Part shown: in pieces, positions 1 to 5,965 of the stretch | Numbering within the stretch: position 1 is the stretch's first letter | Layout of the letters: the number at the start of each line of letters is the position of its first letter | Origin: Clostridiales bacterium | Lineage (GTDB): Bacteria; Bacillota; Clostridia; Oscillospirales; Ruminococcaceae | Assembly: GCA_012800685.1 (NCBI GenBank) | Contig: JAAZIT010000024.1 | Span: 1 to 5,965 of the forward strand | Direction: 5' to 3' | DNA length: 5,965 nucleotides | The notes under the pieces: model-generated | Seen by the model: the letters and a program-made list of their open reading frames with translations, nothing else | The model's database searches: none | What the model was told of the DNA's origin: nothing | Translations under genes and position numbers: made by a program

Positions 1-696
1 AAGCTCTATACGCTATCACGTAGAATGACAGGGCTTGATGAGACTGCTTTAACCGACGCACAAGCCCACAATGAACTTACTAAAATGGCCAGCGATTGTT
101 TCTCTTTACTGAAAATCAGCGAAAAGAGTGAAGTGGAATTTCTATTAGGTTTTAAGCGTGAGCACATGATAAATAACGATAACTTTGATGAGATAGACTC
201 TCGTATGCTATCGAAATTACTACTTGAATCCCCTCACGACAACAAAATACTCCGATATTCAGTAAAATACTACAACGCTATGGGTAAACTTGACAAAGCT
301 GAAGAAAATGCTTGGAAACTGCTTAAGTCTGATAATACAGTGGATAACATCGTCCTCTATACCGACATAATAGCCCAAAAACTTCTTAACGATAATACTT
401 TTCTAACCATATACGACGAAGAAGATAAGGAAATAATCTCGTTACTCGAAAAGGCAGAAATTGCAGAGGAAGTTGCCGGTCAATACGACGAAGACAATCC
501 ACGATACGAAGACAATCTTACTAAAGCGGCTGAATATCGTAAAGAAGCAAATTCTGTTAAGGTTAAGCGTATTATCAACTGGCTGACTTCCCAAACACCG
601 CTGTTTGGTGACCAAAGTGGTGTCATTGAATTGCAGTTATCCAAACTCTACGCTGCGTCTGGAGAAGACACAAAAGCGCTCGTAAAATCCTATTAA
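1..696 (+). CDS. TPR-repeat protein, 5'-truncated by window edge; probably the N-terminal part of the VWA protein
   Basis: The reading frame is open from the first base, so the ATG at 25 is probably internal; no Shine-Dalgarno precedes it. Numbered from that ATG, the 223 residues are almost wholly helical and rich in Lys, Glu and Asp. Residues about 72-105 (from DNKILRYSVKYYNAMG) fit a tetratricopeptide repeat. Residues about 134-190 form a charged amphipathic helix region, and residues about 198-217 begin a second TPR (core SKLYAASGEDTKA) that is cut off when the frame ends. TPRs mediate protein-protein contacts. No signal peptide or membrane helix is visible in this part, but the N-terminus is missing. 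The stop (694-696) is 5 nt before the next ATG. The abrupt end inside a TPR, together with the helix continuing in another frame, suggests this is not a true C-terminus. The TPR assignment is fairly sure; the specific function is unknown. Confidence 0.82.
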   Translation, partial: KLYTLSRRMTGLDETALTDAQAHNELTKMASDCFSLLKISEKSEVEFLLGFKREHMINNDNFDEIDSRMLSKLLLESPHDNKILRYSVKYYNAMGKLDKAEENAWKLLKSDNTVDNIVLYTDIIAQKLLNDNTFLTIYDEEDKEIISLLEKAEIAEEVAGQYDEDNPRYEDNLTKAAEYRKEANSVKVKRIINWLTSQTPLFGDQSGVIELQLSKLYAASGEDTKALVKSY

Positions 697-701
697 ACCT
701 G
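630..701 (+). other. Probable frame disruption (-1 shift) joining the TPR and VWA reading frames
   Basis: The frame of the VWA gene is open from 630, just after an in-frame TGA at 627-629, and overlaps the last part of the TPR frame. Read from about 675 in the VWA frame, the DNA encodes SARKILLNLMDHNEKISKD, which continues the TPR helix begun by YAASGEDTK in the first frame. The change can be placed at the AAAA run 672-675: one extra A there would fuse both frames into a single uninterrupted protein. A Lys-tRNA on AAA (673-675) could also slip back to AAA (672-674), but no canonical X XXY YYZ heptamer is present, so an indel or sequencing error is more likely than programmed frameshifting. 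This is read from the sequence plus TPR family knowledge. Confidence 0.7.
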
Positions 702-3509
702 ATGGACCACAATGAAAAAATCAGTAAAGATTCTTCAATTAAACAGGCGTTGAAAGAACTGAGTATGGTGTATTATGATAAAACCACCACTAATGAGGAA
801 ATAACTACATCTATTAATGAAGTTTTATGTTCTAAGGTATTCCTACCTGATTCCATGTTAAACCGTGGTTTTTCACATTTTCTAAATGATTTGTTTAAAT
901 ATGAACGAGTTTCCATGTTTATAAGCCGTGTGGATGCTGACAATTACCCAACCGTTCGAGCATATCTTAATGTAAGCGGCAAAAACGATGGAGTTGAAGA
1001 ATTAGCAAACGATTTTCTTGTCAGCGATTTTACCTTTGTAGACAATAGCTTTGAAATATCGGATAAGAAAGTGTCGCGTATAATGGATGATGCTAGCAAT
1101 CATATCTCTATCGCACTTGTTATAGATGGCAGCGGCAGTATGGGCGGTAGCCGCATACAAAACGCCCGTCATGCTGTAGAAGCCTGCATCAGTAATATGG
1201 AGCCTGAAATGCAAGAATCGTCCATTTTAATGTATGAAAACAATTATCATGAGCTTTCACCACTAACAAATGAAATTATAGAGCTTAGGACTGCTGCTAG
1301 ACAAATTGGTGCACATGGTGGCACGAGCATTTCTGCTGGCCTTTATGGAGGAATTGAGTCTTTGAAGAATGCAGTCGGAACGAAAGCTATCATTTTGATG
1401 ACTGATGGTGAGGACGGAAACCCCTCTGAGATGCCTAATGCTATTAACGCTGCGAAAGCAGAAAGCATCGCAGTGTTCACAGTTAGTATGGGAGGCGGTG
1501 ACCATAATTATATGCAAAATATTGCTAATGAAACAGGTGGTTCTTTTATGGAGGCGGTGACAGATGAGGAGCTTGTAAAGGTTTATACTGCGCTTCAAAA
1601 CTATATTGTAAATAACTATTGTTTTGAGTATACAGTTGAGAATGACAACGAAGCTAATCCTCGTATACTAACAATTGAACTTAAAGAACACAAAGTAAGC
1701 AGTACCCGTACATATTCTCATAGCAAATTGATACTGACAGAGGACGAAAGCTACATCACTCGCACCGACCACACAATTTTTCGTTTACGCTATGCAGAGC
1801 CGTCTGTAGTATCTGTAAAAGATGCAGAGCTTGGCGTGCCTGTATTCATCAATGCCGATGGTGTAATCGAGGGTACAAAAGTCTTTATAAATGGCAATGA
1901 AATAAAAGATATAAAGGTTATCGATAATATGGCAGTTTCATTCGTATTACGTGGGAAATACGATCCGGGTAATCTTGATGTCACATTCAAACTACCAAAT
2001 GGCACATCAAAAACTACAAGCAAACTACTATCTGTCTCCGATAATACAGATTATAAGCAAACTGGACAAACAATAGTACTCGGCAGAAATGGCAACACAA
2101 TCTATGCGGACAAAGTTGAGAAAATAGACGACTATACTCTAAAACTAAGTGGCAATGTAATCTTGAACGGCTTCGTTAGAACCACTTCTATCGTTACTGT
2201 TCATTCTAGCTCCCCTATTTCCTCAAGCGTAGGTAGAATTATTCTCACCAGCGGAGAAATATATGGAAGTGATGCTGCTTATATTGATTTTCGCAAATCA
2301 ACAGCAACAAACCAAAATTATGGTCAAAAGGTATTTGGTGGTGAGAGCGTTAAGGTACTTGAACTGTATAGTTTTTACTTTGACAAGTATAGCATTGGCT
2401 TAAATCATTCCGATGTTGCATTAAATCTGCCTGGGTTTGGCGAAGTTTATGCTTATGCTCAGTTTGATGGAACTGAATTTACTTACACGATAAATAAAGG
2501 CTGTACGATGTCAGAGTTGCAAAACAATCTTAATTATGCTATAAACAGTATTCCCATTCCCCTACCTCAAAACGAGGTAAGTAACGCTGTTCAAGTGATA
2601 ACGGGTCTCCCAATACATAATGATAATATTGGTAATTCTGGATATGGACTTAATGTACAAACAGATAATTTGAACGTAACTATTTGCGATGAATTCGCAA
2701 ACATCATAGGAACATGTGCTGTCAATGGCTATCTTGGTCTTATTGAAATTACAAATGGTAATCTATCGATTGATACTACAAAAACTGATGTAATGTATGA
2801 GTTGTCAGGTATGGCCAATTTCACTAATCTTCAAAACACCTTGAAAATAGACAAACAAACCCCAATAGTGCTTAAGTCATATGGCTTGTATCCAGATAGT
2901 CTATCACTTAATGCAACAGGGTTAAGCATTAACGCTTCAGAATTGAGCGAATGCTTCAACAATAACTCTCCCCCAAAGCCACTTGAATCTGCCATTTCAG
3001 TAAATCATCCCCTGAATATTTCGAATGAACCATACAAGGCACAAATATCTTCGATATTGTCCGATATATCGCTTGATTGTGACAGAATAGAATTCATTTG
3101 CACTGATGACCGGGAGCAAAATGGTTTAAAAGCGTTTGACTCTAGTAACCCTGATCAATATATCAGGTTTACCCAAGATAGGATGATTATCCCAATAAAT
3201 GCGATTGATGAACTCTCGCTGTTTGGCTCTGATTTAGGTGGTGAGATCAGTGGAAGTGCAACAATAAAGAATAATCTAATCGATTTGAATCTTATCGTTG
3301 ACGGACACTTGGATAACCCCTACTACTCAATCAGACATGACGGCAGAGCGAACATTGCTATTCAATTACCACGTAACACCTACGCAGGAAGGACGCTTAC
3401 GGTCACTGTATCCTACGGTAAAGATACCTTGACCTATGATGCCACTACTACTGGAAACATCGTCCCTCAAGACGGATTCACTAATTATGCGGAGGATTAT
3501 GAACAATGA
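702..3509 (+). CDS. VWA-domain protein with long beta-rich C-terminal region
   Basis: This is a 935-residue protein. Residues 1-30 look like the end of a TPR helix pair. Residues about 75-125 resemble the small beta domain that often precedes bacterial VWA domains. Residues about 135-300 are a VWA fold with a complete MIDAS metal site: DGSGS (D142, S144, S146), T208 in GGTS and D235 in MTDGED. Such domains bind Mg2+ and contact partner proteins. Residues about 366-446 look IPT/Ig-like. The remaining ~490 residues show alternating hydrophobic beta-strand patterns, many Asn/Ser/Thr, and no family I recognise. There is no signal peptide or membrane helix here, so any export signal must lie upstream in the TPR part. 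The ATG at 702 has no Shine-Dalgarno, which supports the idea that the real gene starts upstream of the window. The stop overlaps the next start by 4 bp (ATGA), indicating translational coupling. The VWA call is firm; the cellular role is unknown. Confidence 0.9.
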   Translation: MDHNEKISKDSSIKQALKELSMVYYDKTTTNEEITTSINEVLCSKVFLPDSMLNRGFSHFLNDLFKYERVSMFISRVDADNYPTVRAYLNVSGKNDGVEELANDFLVSDFTFVDNSFEISDKKVSRIMDDASNHISIALVIDGSGSMGGSRIQNARHAVEACISNMEPEMQESSILMYENNYHELSPLTNEIIELRTAARQIGAHGGTSISAGLYGGIESLKNAVGTKAIILMTDGEDGNPSEMPNAINAAKAESIAVFTVSMGGGDHNYMQNIANETGGSFMEAVTDEELVKVYTALQNYIVNNYCFEYTVENDNEANPRILTIELKEHKVSSTRTYSHSKLILTEDESYITRTDHTIFRLRYAEPSVVSVKDAELGVPVFINADGVIEGTKVFINGNEIKDIKVIDNMAVSFVLRGKYDPGNLDVTFKLPNGTSKTTSKLLSVSDNTDYKQTGQTIVLGRNGNTIYADKVEKIDDYTLKLSGNVILNGFVRTTSIVTVHSSSPISSSVGRIILTSGEIYGSDAAYIDFRKSTATNQNYGQKVFGGESVKVLELYSFYFDKYSIGLNHSDVALNLPGFGEVYAYAQFDGTEFTYTINKGCTMSELQNNLNYAINSIPIPLPQNEVSNAVQVITGLPIHNDNIGNSGYGLNVQTDNLNVTICDEFANIIGTCAVNGYLGLIEITNGNLSIDTTKTDVMYELSGMANFTNLQNTLKIDKQTPIVLKSYGLYPDSLSLNATGLSINASELSECFNNNSPPKPLESAISVNHPLNISNEPYKAQISSILSDISLDCDRIEFICTDDREQNGLKAFDSSNPDQYIRFTQDRMIIPINAIDELSLFGSDLGGEISGSATIKNNLIDLNLIVDGHLDNPYYSIRHDGRANIAIQLPRNTYAGRTLTVTVSYGKDTLTYDATTTGNIVPQDGFTNYAEDYEQ
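3491..3495 (+). promoter_or_regulatory. Shine-Dalgarno GGAGG for the Ig-like membrane protein
   Basis: GGAGG lies 10 nt before the ATG at 3506, inside the end of the VWA gene. It fixes that start. The nearer ATG at 3499 is out of frame and too close to the site. Confidence 0.75.
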
Positions 3510-5023
3510 GAAAATTTATTTTTGCATTGATATTTATGTTGGCTCTTGCACCAACACTTTCCACTAATGCAGCAACAACCATGCGAGATATCAGCATTTA
3601 TCTGTATCATGACTATTCAGACTGTGTATTCATGATTAGTTGGGAAAACTCCTTACAGTCTGCCACAGTACAAATAAGAGATCCTGATGATTTTGTTATT
3701 ACAGCAAACTCTCAAAATACTGAGTTTTCTAAAGGAGGGATGTACGTCAACGTAGGAACTGCTAAATCCGGCTATTGGACTGTAGAAGTCACAGGTGATA
3801 ACCTTGGTGCGATTACTGTCAGTGGTGGTAGTAAAAGTTCATCGGCGGCATACTACAACGCCATCCAGAGTTTTGACACTGAAGTGTCCAATGGGTACAT
3901 TAATTTTAAGTGGAATGTTGTAACAGAGCAAGACACAATTAATGTATCAATAAACGCATATCAAGATAATTATTACAACAATCGTGGTGGTGCTAATATA
4001 TGGAAGGATTCTTCAGCTATCAAGAGTGGGACTGCAAGTGTCTCGGTTGATGACTTGAAAACAGGGCTATATTCTTTTACTATTCAAGTTTATGACGGTA
4101 ATATGCAGTATACACTGTCAACGGAGGAACCATTGTACGTTAAGCAGTCGAATGCTCTTACTAAATTAGAAGGCATCAAGGTAGGTAGTATTGACGGCGA
4201 GATGTTCGCAACTTGGGATGCCCGTCCAGATAGTACATATATGGTTACCCTATATGACTATGATACACTCGCTGTTTTAGAAAATAAAAATACTAATAAC
4301 AACTTTTATAGCATCTCACTTGACAACGAGCATAATATGGTAAAATTCTCTGTCGCTGAGACTAATAAATATATCTATGGTGATTTTGATATATTTGATA
4401 TTGTTCGCTCTACTCCTGTAGGAGTAATAACATTCCCCGATTATTCGTTTACAAGAGAAAATCTAATATCCTTCAGTGTAACTTGCCCCACAGATACCAC
4501 AGCTGGCGTGTATCTTGATGGCGCTCTTATACTTGAGAATGCGAATGCTGGTATTTATGATCTGCATTTGGCCGAGGGGGTTCACGAGATTTTAGCCTAC
4601 GTTAAAGATAATAATGGAAATATTAGGACGTTCTCAAAAACCATGATGGTTGATATAACGCCGCCTGCCATAAATCTGACAAATCCAAACAACGTTAAGA
4701 CCTCAGATGACAATATTATTATCAGTGGCAATACTGAGCCGAACGCAGTAGTTTCAATCAACGGTGTGGAACAAGAACTCGGATATGGTAACTTTATCGT
4801 AAAACTAAATATTGATAAAGGTGTCAACGTAATAACCGTTTCCGCCTATGACGCCGCTGGAAATAAAAATGTCAAAACTATAACCGCAGATCGTACAAAC
4901 GCCTTCGGTAGCAGTTGGACTGAATATATTGCACCCATACTGCTTTTTGTTCTACTTTCAGCATGGTACATTTCCTTAAATAAGAAAGCGAAGGAGGCAA
5001 AACCTAATGAAGAAATCAACTAA
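3506..5023 (+). CDS. Secreted, membrane-anchored protein with multiple Ig-like domains
   Basis: This 505-residue protein starts with a typical signal peptide: K3, a hydrophobic core at residues 4-15, and likely cleavage after A22 (TNA|A). The exported part is beta-rich and can be divided into about five sandwich-like units: 24-106, 117-213, 216-300, 303-384 and 385-463. The last one (TPPAINLTNP at its start, AYDAAGNKN near its end) is a clear bacterial Ig-like domain of the kind found in glucodextranase-B/Big-type modules; the earlier ones are weaker guesses. A single transmembrane helix spans about 474-491 and is followed by a Lys-rich cytoplasmic tail, giving a type I topology with the Ig stalk outside. 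There is no LPXTG sorting motif. The start overlaps the VWA gene's stop, so the two products are probably made together and may contact each other at the cell surface. No catalytic motif is visible, so an adhesive or scaffolding role is inference. Confidence 0.9.
   Translation: MRKFIFALIFMLALAPTLSTNAATTMRDISIYLYHDYSDCVFMISWENSLQSATVQIRDPDDFVITANSQNTEFSKGGMYVNVGTAKSGYWTVEVTGDNLGAITVSGGSKSSSAAYYNAIQSFDTEVSNGYINFKWNVVTEQDTINVSINAYQDNYYNNRGGANIWKDSSAIKSGTASVSVDDLKTGLYSFTIQVYDGNMQYTLSTEEPLYVKQSNALTKLEGIKVGSIDGEMFATWDARPDSTYMVTLYDYDTLAVLENKNTNNNFYSISLDNEHNMVKFSVAETNKYIYGDFDIFDIVRSTPVGVITFPDYSFTRENLISFSVTCPTDTTAGVYLDGALILENANAGIYDLHLAEGVHEILAYVKDNNGNIRTFSKTMMVDITPPAINLTNPNNVKTSDDNIIISGNTEPNAVVSINGVEQELGYGNFIVKLNIDKGVNVITVSAYDAAGNKNVKTITADRTNAFGSSWTEYIAPILLFVLLSAWYISLNKKAKEAKPNEEIN
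4991..4997 (+). promoter_or_regulatory. Strong Shine-Dalgarno AAGGAGG for the zinc-ribbon membrane protein
   Basis: AAGGAGG sits 9 nt before the ATG at 5007, within the tail codons of the Ig-like gene. It is the best ribosome binding site in the window. It confirms that the 17-bp overlap between the two genes is real and not an annotation artefact. Confidence 0.8.
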
Positions 5024-5435
5024 AATAACCTTACTTGTTGTAGCAGTGTTCACTGTAATTGGTATTATCGCCACTATTGTAATGTTTAATGCTATTGCAG
5101 GGGATGCATTATTCTATATGAATTCGAAGCTTGGTAATATCTATGCCGTCAGTTATCGTTGGGTAAGCTTAGAAAGCGTCATTTTCATATTCTTTTGGAT
5201 TTTGCTTATTGTAAAAAAGCGCAAAATAATTGCTAATACGCTTTCTAAATACTGGCAATCAAAAAAAGGAACTAAAGAAACGATTACCGAAGGTGCTGTA
5301 GCCACCCCATCATTCGCTATCTCACTACTAAAACCAAAAATACTCTGCAAGAATTGCGGTAAAGAAGTTCCCAAAAAAAATAAGTTCTGTAAGTTCTGCG
5401 GTGAAGCAGTACCCTTATCAAAAAAGACGAAATAG
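5007..5435 (+). CDS. Small two-helix membrane protein with C-terminal zinc ribbon
   Basis: This 142-residue protein has two predicted membrane helices, residues about 7-30 and 54-69. A short loop of about 23 residues separates them. KKSTK before the first helix and KKRK after the second place both termini in the cytoplasm by the positive-inside rule. Residues 114-131 form a zinc ribbon with C114-x2-C117, ten residues, then C128-x2-C131 (CKNCGKEVP and FCKFCGEAVP). This is the treble-clef-like ribbon common on Firmicute membrane proteins, where it usually has a structural or protein-binding role. A low-complexity linker (about 85-110) joins it to the membrane part. It is the last gene of the operon and overlaps the previous one by 17 bp. 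The role is unknown; it may be an accessory or assembly factor for the two surface proteins (inference). Confidence 0.88.
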   Translation: MKKSTKITLLVVAVFTVIGIIATIVMFNAIAGDALFYMNSKLGNIYAVSYRWVSLESVIFIFFWILLIVKKRKIIANTLSKYWQSKKGTKETITEGAVATPSFAISLLKPKILCKNCGKEVPKKNKFCKFCGEAVPLSKKTK

Positions 5436-5465
5436 AAAACTTTGGATCATCATAGCCAATTTTTT
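5436..5465 (+). terminator. Weak terminator-like hairpin directly after the operon
   Basis: TTGG (5442-5445) can pair with CCAA (5456-5459). Flanking AAAA (5436-5439) can pair with the T-run (5462-5465) across a 2x2 mismatch. The T6 tract at 5460-5465 follows the stem at once. The stem is short and AT-rich, so termination here may be partial. Confidence 0.35.
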
Positions 5466-5629
5466 GTCTCAAAGCCTAATGAAATAACTGATTAAATGAG
5501 CATTTGCCCTAAATATTCTGCCATAAGATATTACATTTTCTAAACGATAATAACGGAACAAAAAAGTCTTGGATAATTCCTCCAAACTGTATCCATTATT
5601 ATTGTAGGGAGTGCGCAACTGACGGAAAG

Positions 5630-5645
5630 CGTCTGAAGACAGACG
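5630..5645. repeat. Perfect short inverted repeat CGTCTG-AAGA-CAGACG
   Basis: CGTCTG (5630-5635) and CAGACG (5640-5645) are exact reverse complements around a 4-base loop (AAGA on this strand). No T-run follows on either strand, so it is not an intrinsic terminator by itself. It lies just upstream of the hairpin at 5660-5685 and may be part of the same structured element. Confidence 0.6.
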
Positions 5646-5659
5646 TGGCATTGTCCTTG

Positions 5660-5693
5660 GCAAGTCACAAAAAAAAGTGGCTTGCTGTTTTTT
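5660..5693 (+). terminator. Likely intrinsic terminator of the + strand operon
   Basis: GCAAGTCAC (5660-5668) pairs with GTGGCTTGC (5677-5685) over 9 bp, including one U-G wobble, around an A8 loop. TG and then T6 (5688-5693) follow. This has the shape of a rho-independent terminator for transcripts coming from the operon, though it lies about 225 bases past the last stop. Its 3' arm is the first unit of the 17-bp tandem repeat, so downstream copies offer alternative arms. Confidence 0.5.
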
Positions 5694-5727
5694 GTGGCTT
5701 GCTGTTTTTTGTGGCTTGCTGTTTTTT
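5677..5727. repeat. Three perfect 17-bp tandem repeats
   Basis: The unit GTGGCTTGCTGTTTTTT occurs at 5677-5693, 5694-5710 and 5711-5727 with no differences. Each copy carries the 3' arm of the hairpin at 5660-5685 followed by T6. The 17-base period shifts any reading frame from copy to copy, which fits non-coding DNA. Expansion by replication slippage is the likely origin, and copy number may vary between strains. Confidence 0.95.
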
Positions 5728-5760
5728 ATCCTCATAATGCGCTGTGTGCCAAACAGGCAA

Positions 5761-5786
5761 CAGATTTTACTCATCAATAAAATCTG
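5761..5786. repeat. Inverted repeat spanning the proS stop codon
   Basis: CAGATTTTA (5761-5769) and TAAAATCTG (5778-5786) are exact 9-bp reverse complements with an 8-base loop. The structure covers the last codons and the stop of proS. No uninterrupted U-run follows in the proS direction, so it is at best a weak terminator; a 3'-end stabilising hairpin is another option. Confidence 0.55.
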
Positions 5787-5965
5787 CATTTAGTTCCTTT
5801 AGCATGCTGTGTATGGTGTCGGCTATTTTTTCACAAGCAACATCTAAAGGTACTTTCACAGAAAAGCTTTTATCTCTAGCTGCAATTTCGCAACAGTTTT
5901 CTTTCATATTTCTAGGACTCACAATAACCCGCAGCGGAAGACCCAGTAAATCTGCATCTGAAAAC
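5767..5965 (-). CDS. proS: Prolyl-tRNA synthetase, C-terminal end (partial)
   Basis: Read on the minus strand from the window edge, an uninterrupted frame of 65 residues ends at TAA (5769-5767). It begins FSDADLLGLPLRVIVSPRN, which matches the conserved segment of the C-terminal anticodon-binding domain of bacterial ProRS (the ADLIG-PLR-V motif). It continues with CCEIAARDKSFSVKVPL and a final amphipathic helix. The enzyme charges tRNA-Pro with proline in the cytoplasm. The catalytic core and start lie outside the window. It is convergent with the + strand operon and so is not co-transcribed with it. Assignment rests on recognition of the motif in a short fragment; another class II synthetase with the same anticodon-binding fold is possible but less likely. 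Confidence 0.85.
   Translation of the reverse strand, partial: FSDADLLGLPLRVIVSPRNMKENCCEIAARDKSFSVKVPLDVACEKIADTIHSMLKELNADFIDE

Larger units (their letters stand above)
5436..5766. other. Non-coding region between convergent genes, with dyads and tandem repeats
   Basis: This 331-base stretch separates the end of the + strand operon from the end of proS. I see no credible gene in it. It contains the weak terminator above, an imperfect hairpin at about 5565-5588 (TTGGA with TCCAA), a perfect 6-bp dyad at 5630-5645, a longer hairpin at 5660-5685 and three 17-bp tandem repeats. It may include a dispersed intergenic repeat or a small structured RNA (inference). Confidence 0.6.

Noticed and set aside
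667..681. Programmed -1 ribosomal frameshift site
   Set aside because: Only a simple A-AAA slip is possible; there is no X XXY YYZ heptamer and no clear downstream stem-loop or upstream Shine-Dalgarno at the right distance. An indel in the A-run is the simpler reading.
1002..2023. Three minus-strand open frames opposite the VWA gene (1002-1214, 1263-1598, 1790-2023)
   Set aside because: They lie antisense to well-supported VWA-region coding sequence containing the MIDAS motif, and their translations show no domain pattern.
4597..5374. Two minus-strand open frames (4597-4827 and 5153-5374)
   Set aside because: They are antisense to the Ig-like domain and the zinc-ribbon protein, both of which have clear domains and good ribosome binding sites.
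5677..5727. Possible CRISPR array
   Set aside because: The 17-bp units are directly adjacent with no spacers, and no cas gene is nearby.
5725..5760. Minus-strand promoter (TTGCCT with TATGAG)
   Set aside because: The boxes match poorly, the spacing is 18, and no gene lies downstream in that direction.
5469..5789. Minus-strand open frame of 106 codons over the intergenic region
   Set aside because: It runs through the 17-bp repeats, whose period changes frame, and through the hairpins. It overlaps the end of proS on the same strand, has no Shine-Dalgarno I can see, and its translation has no recognisable domain.

Overview
The window looks like a chromosomal piece of a low-GC Gram-positive bacterium, most likely an anaerobic Clostridia-type Firmicute. 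The evidence is AT-rich coding DNA, strong GGAGG/AAGGAGG Shine-Dalgarno sites, a tight operon with overlapping genes, and a Firmicute-style VWA/TPR surface-protein architecture. The assignment to Clostridia is inference; no rRNA or other phylogenetic marker is present except 65 codons of a prolyl-tRNA synthetase.

Positions 1-5435 (+ strand) hold one co-directional unit. It runs: (1) the 3' part of a TPR-rich helical protein (1-696, 5' end outside the window); (2) a 935-residue protein with a complete von Willebrand factor A (VWA) domain and a long beta-rich C-terminal region (702-3509); (3) a secreted, C-terminally membrane-anchored protein made of Ig-like beta domains (3506-5023); (4) a small two-helix membrane protein ending in a four-cysteine zinc ribbon (5007-5435). 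The last three are joined by 4-bp and 17-bp overlaps. The first two lie in different frames, and several lines of evidence suggest they are one protein split by a -1 frame change around 672-676: the next frame continues the TPR helix, there is no Shine-Dalgarno before the ATG at 702, and the stop and start are 5 nt apart.

Positions 5436-5766 are non-coding. They hold a weak terminator-like hairpin just after the operon, a cluster of short dyads, and a hairpin followed by three perfect 17-bp tandem repeats, each ending in T6. Positions 5767-5965 (- strand) are the C-terminal end of proS, convergent with the operon and cut by the window edge.

As a working model (inference), the VWA/TPR protein and the Ig-like protein are partners in a cell-surface or envelope-associated assembly. 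The VWA MIDAS site would bind a metal-dependent ligand, and the small zinc-ribbon membrane protein would be a membrane or cytoplasmic-side accessory. I do not recognise the locus as a named system.
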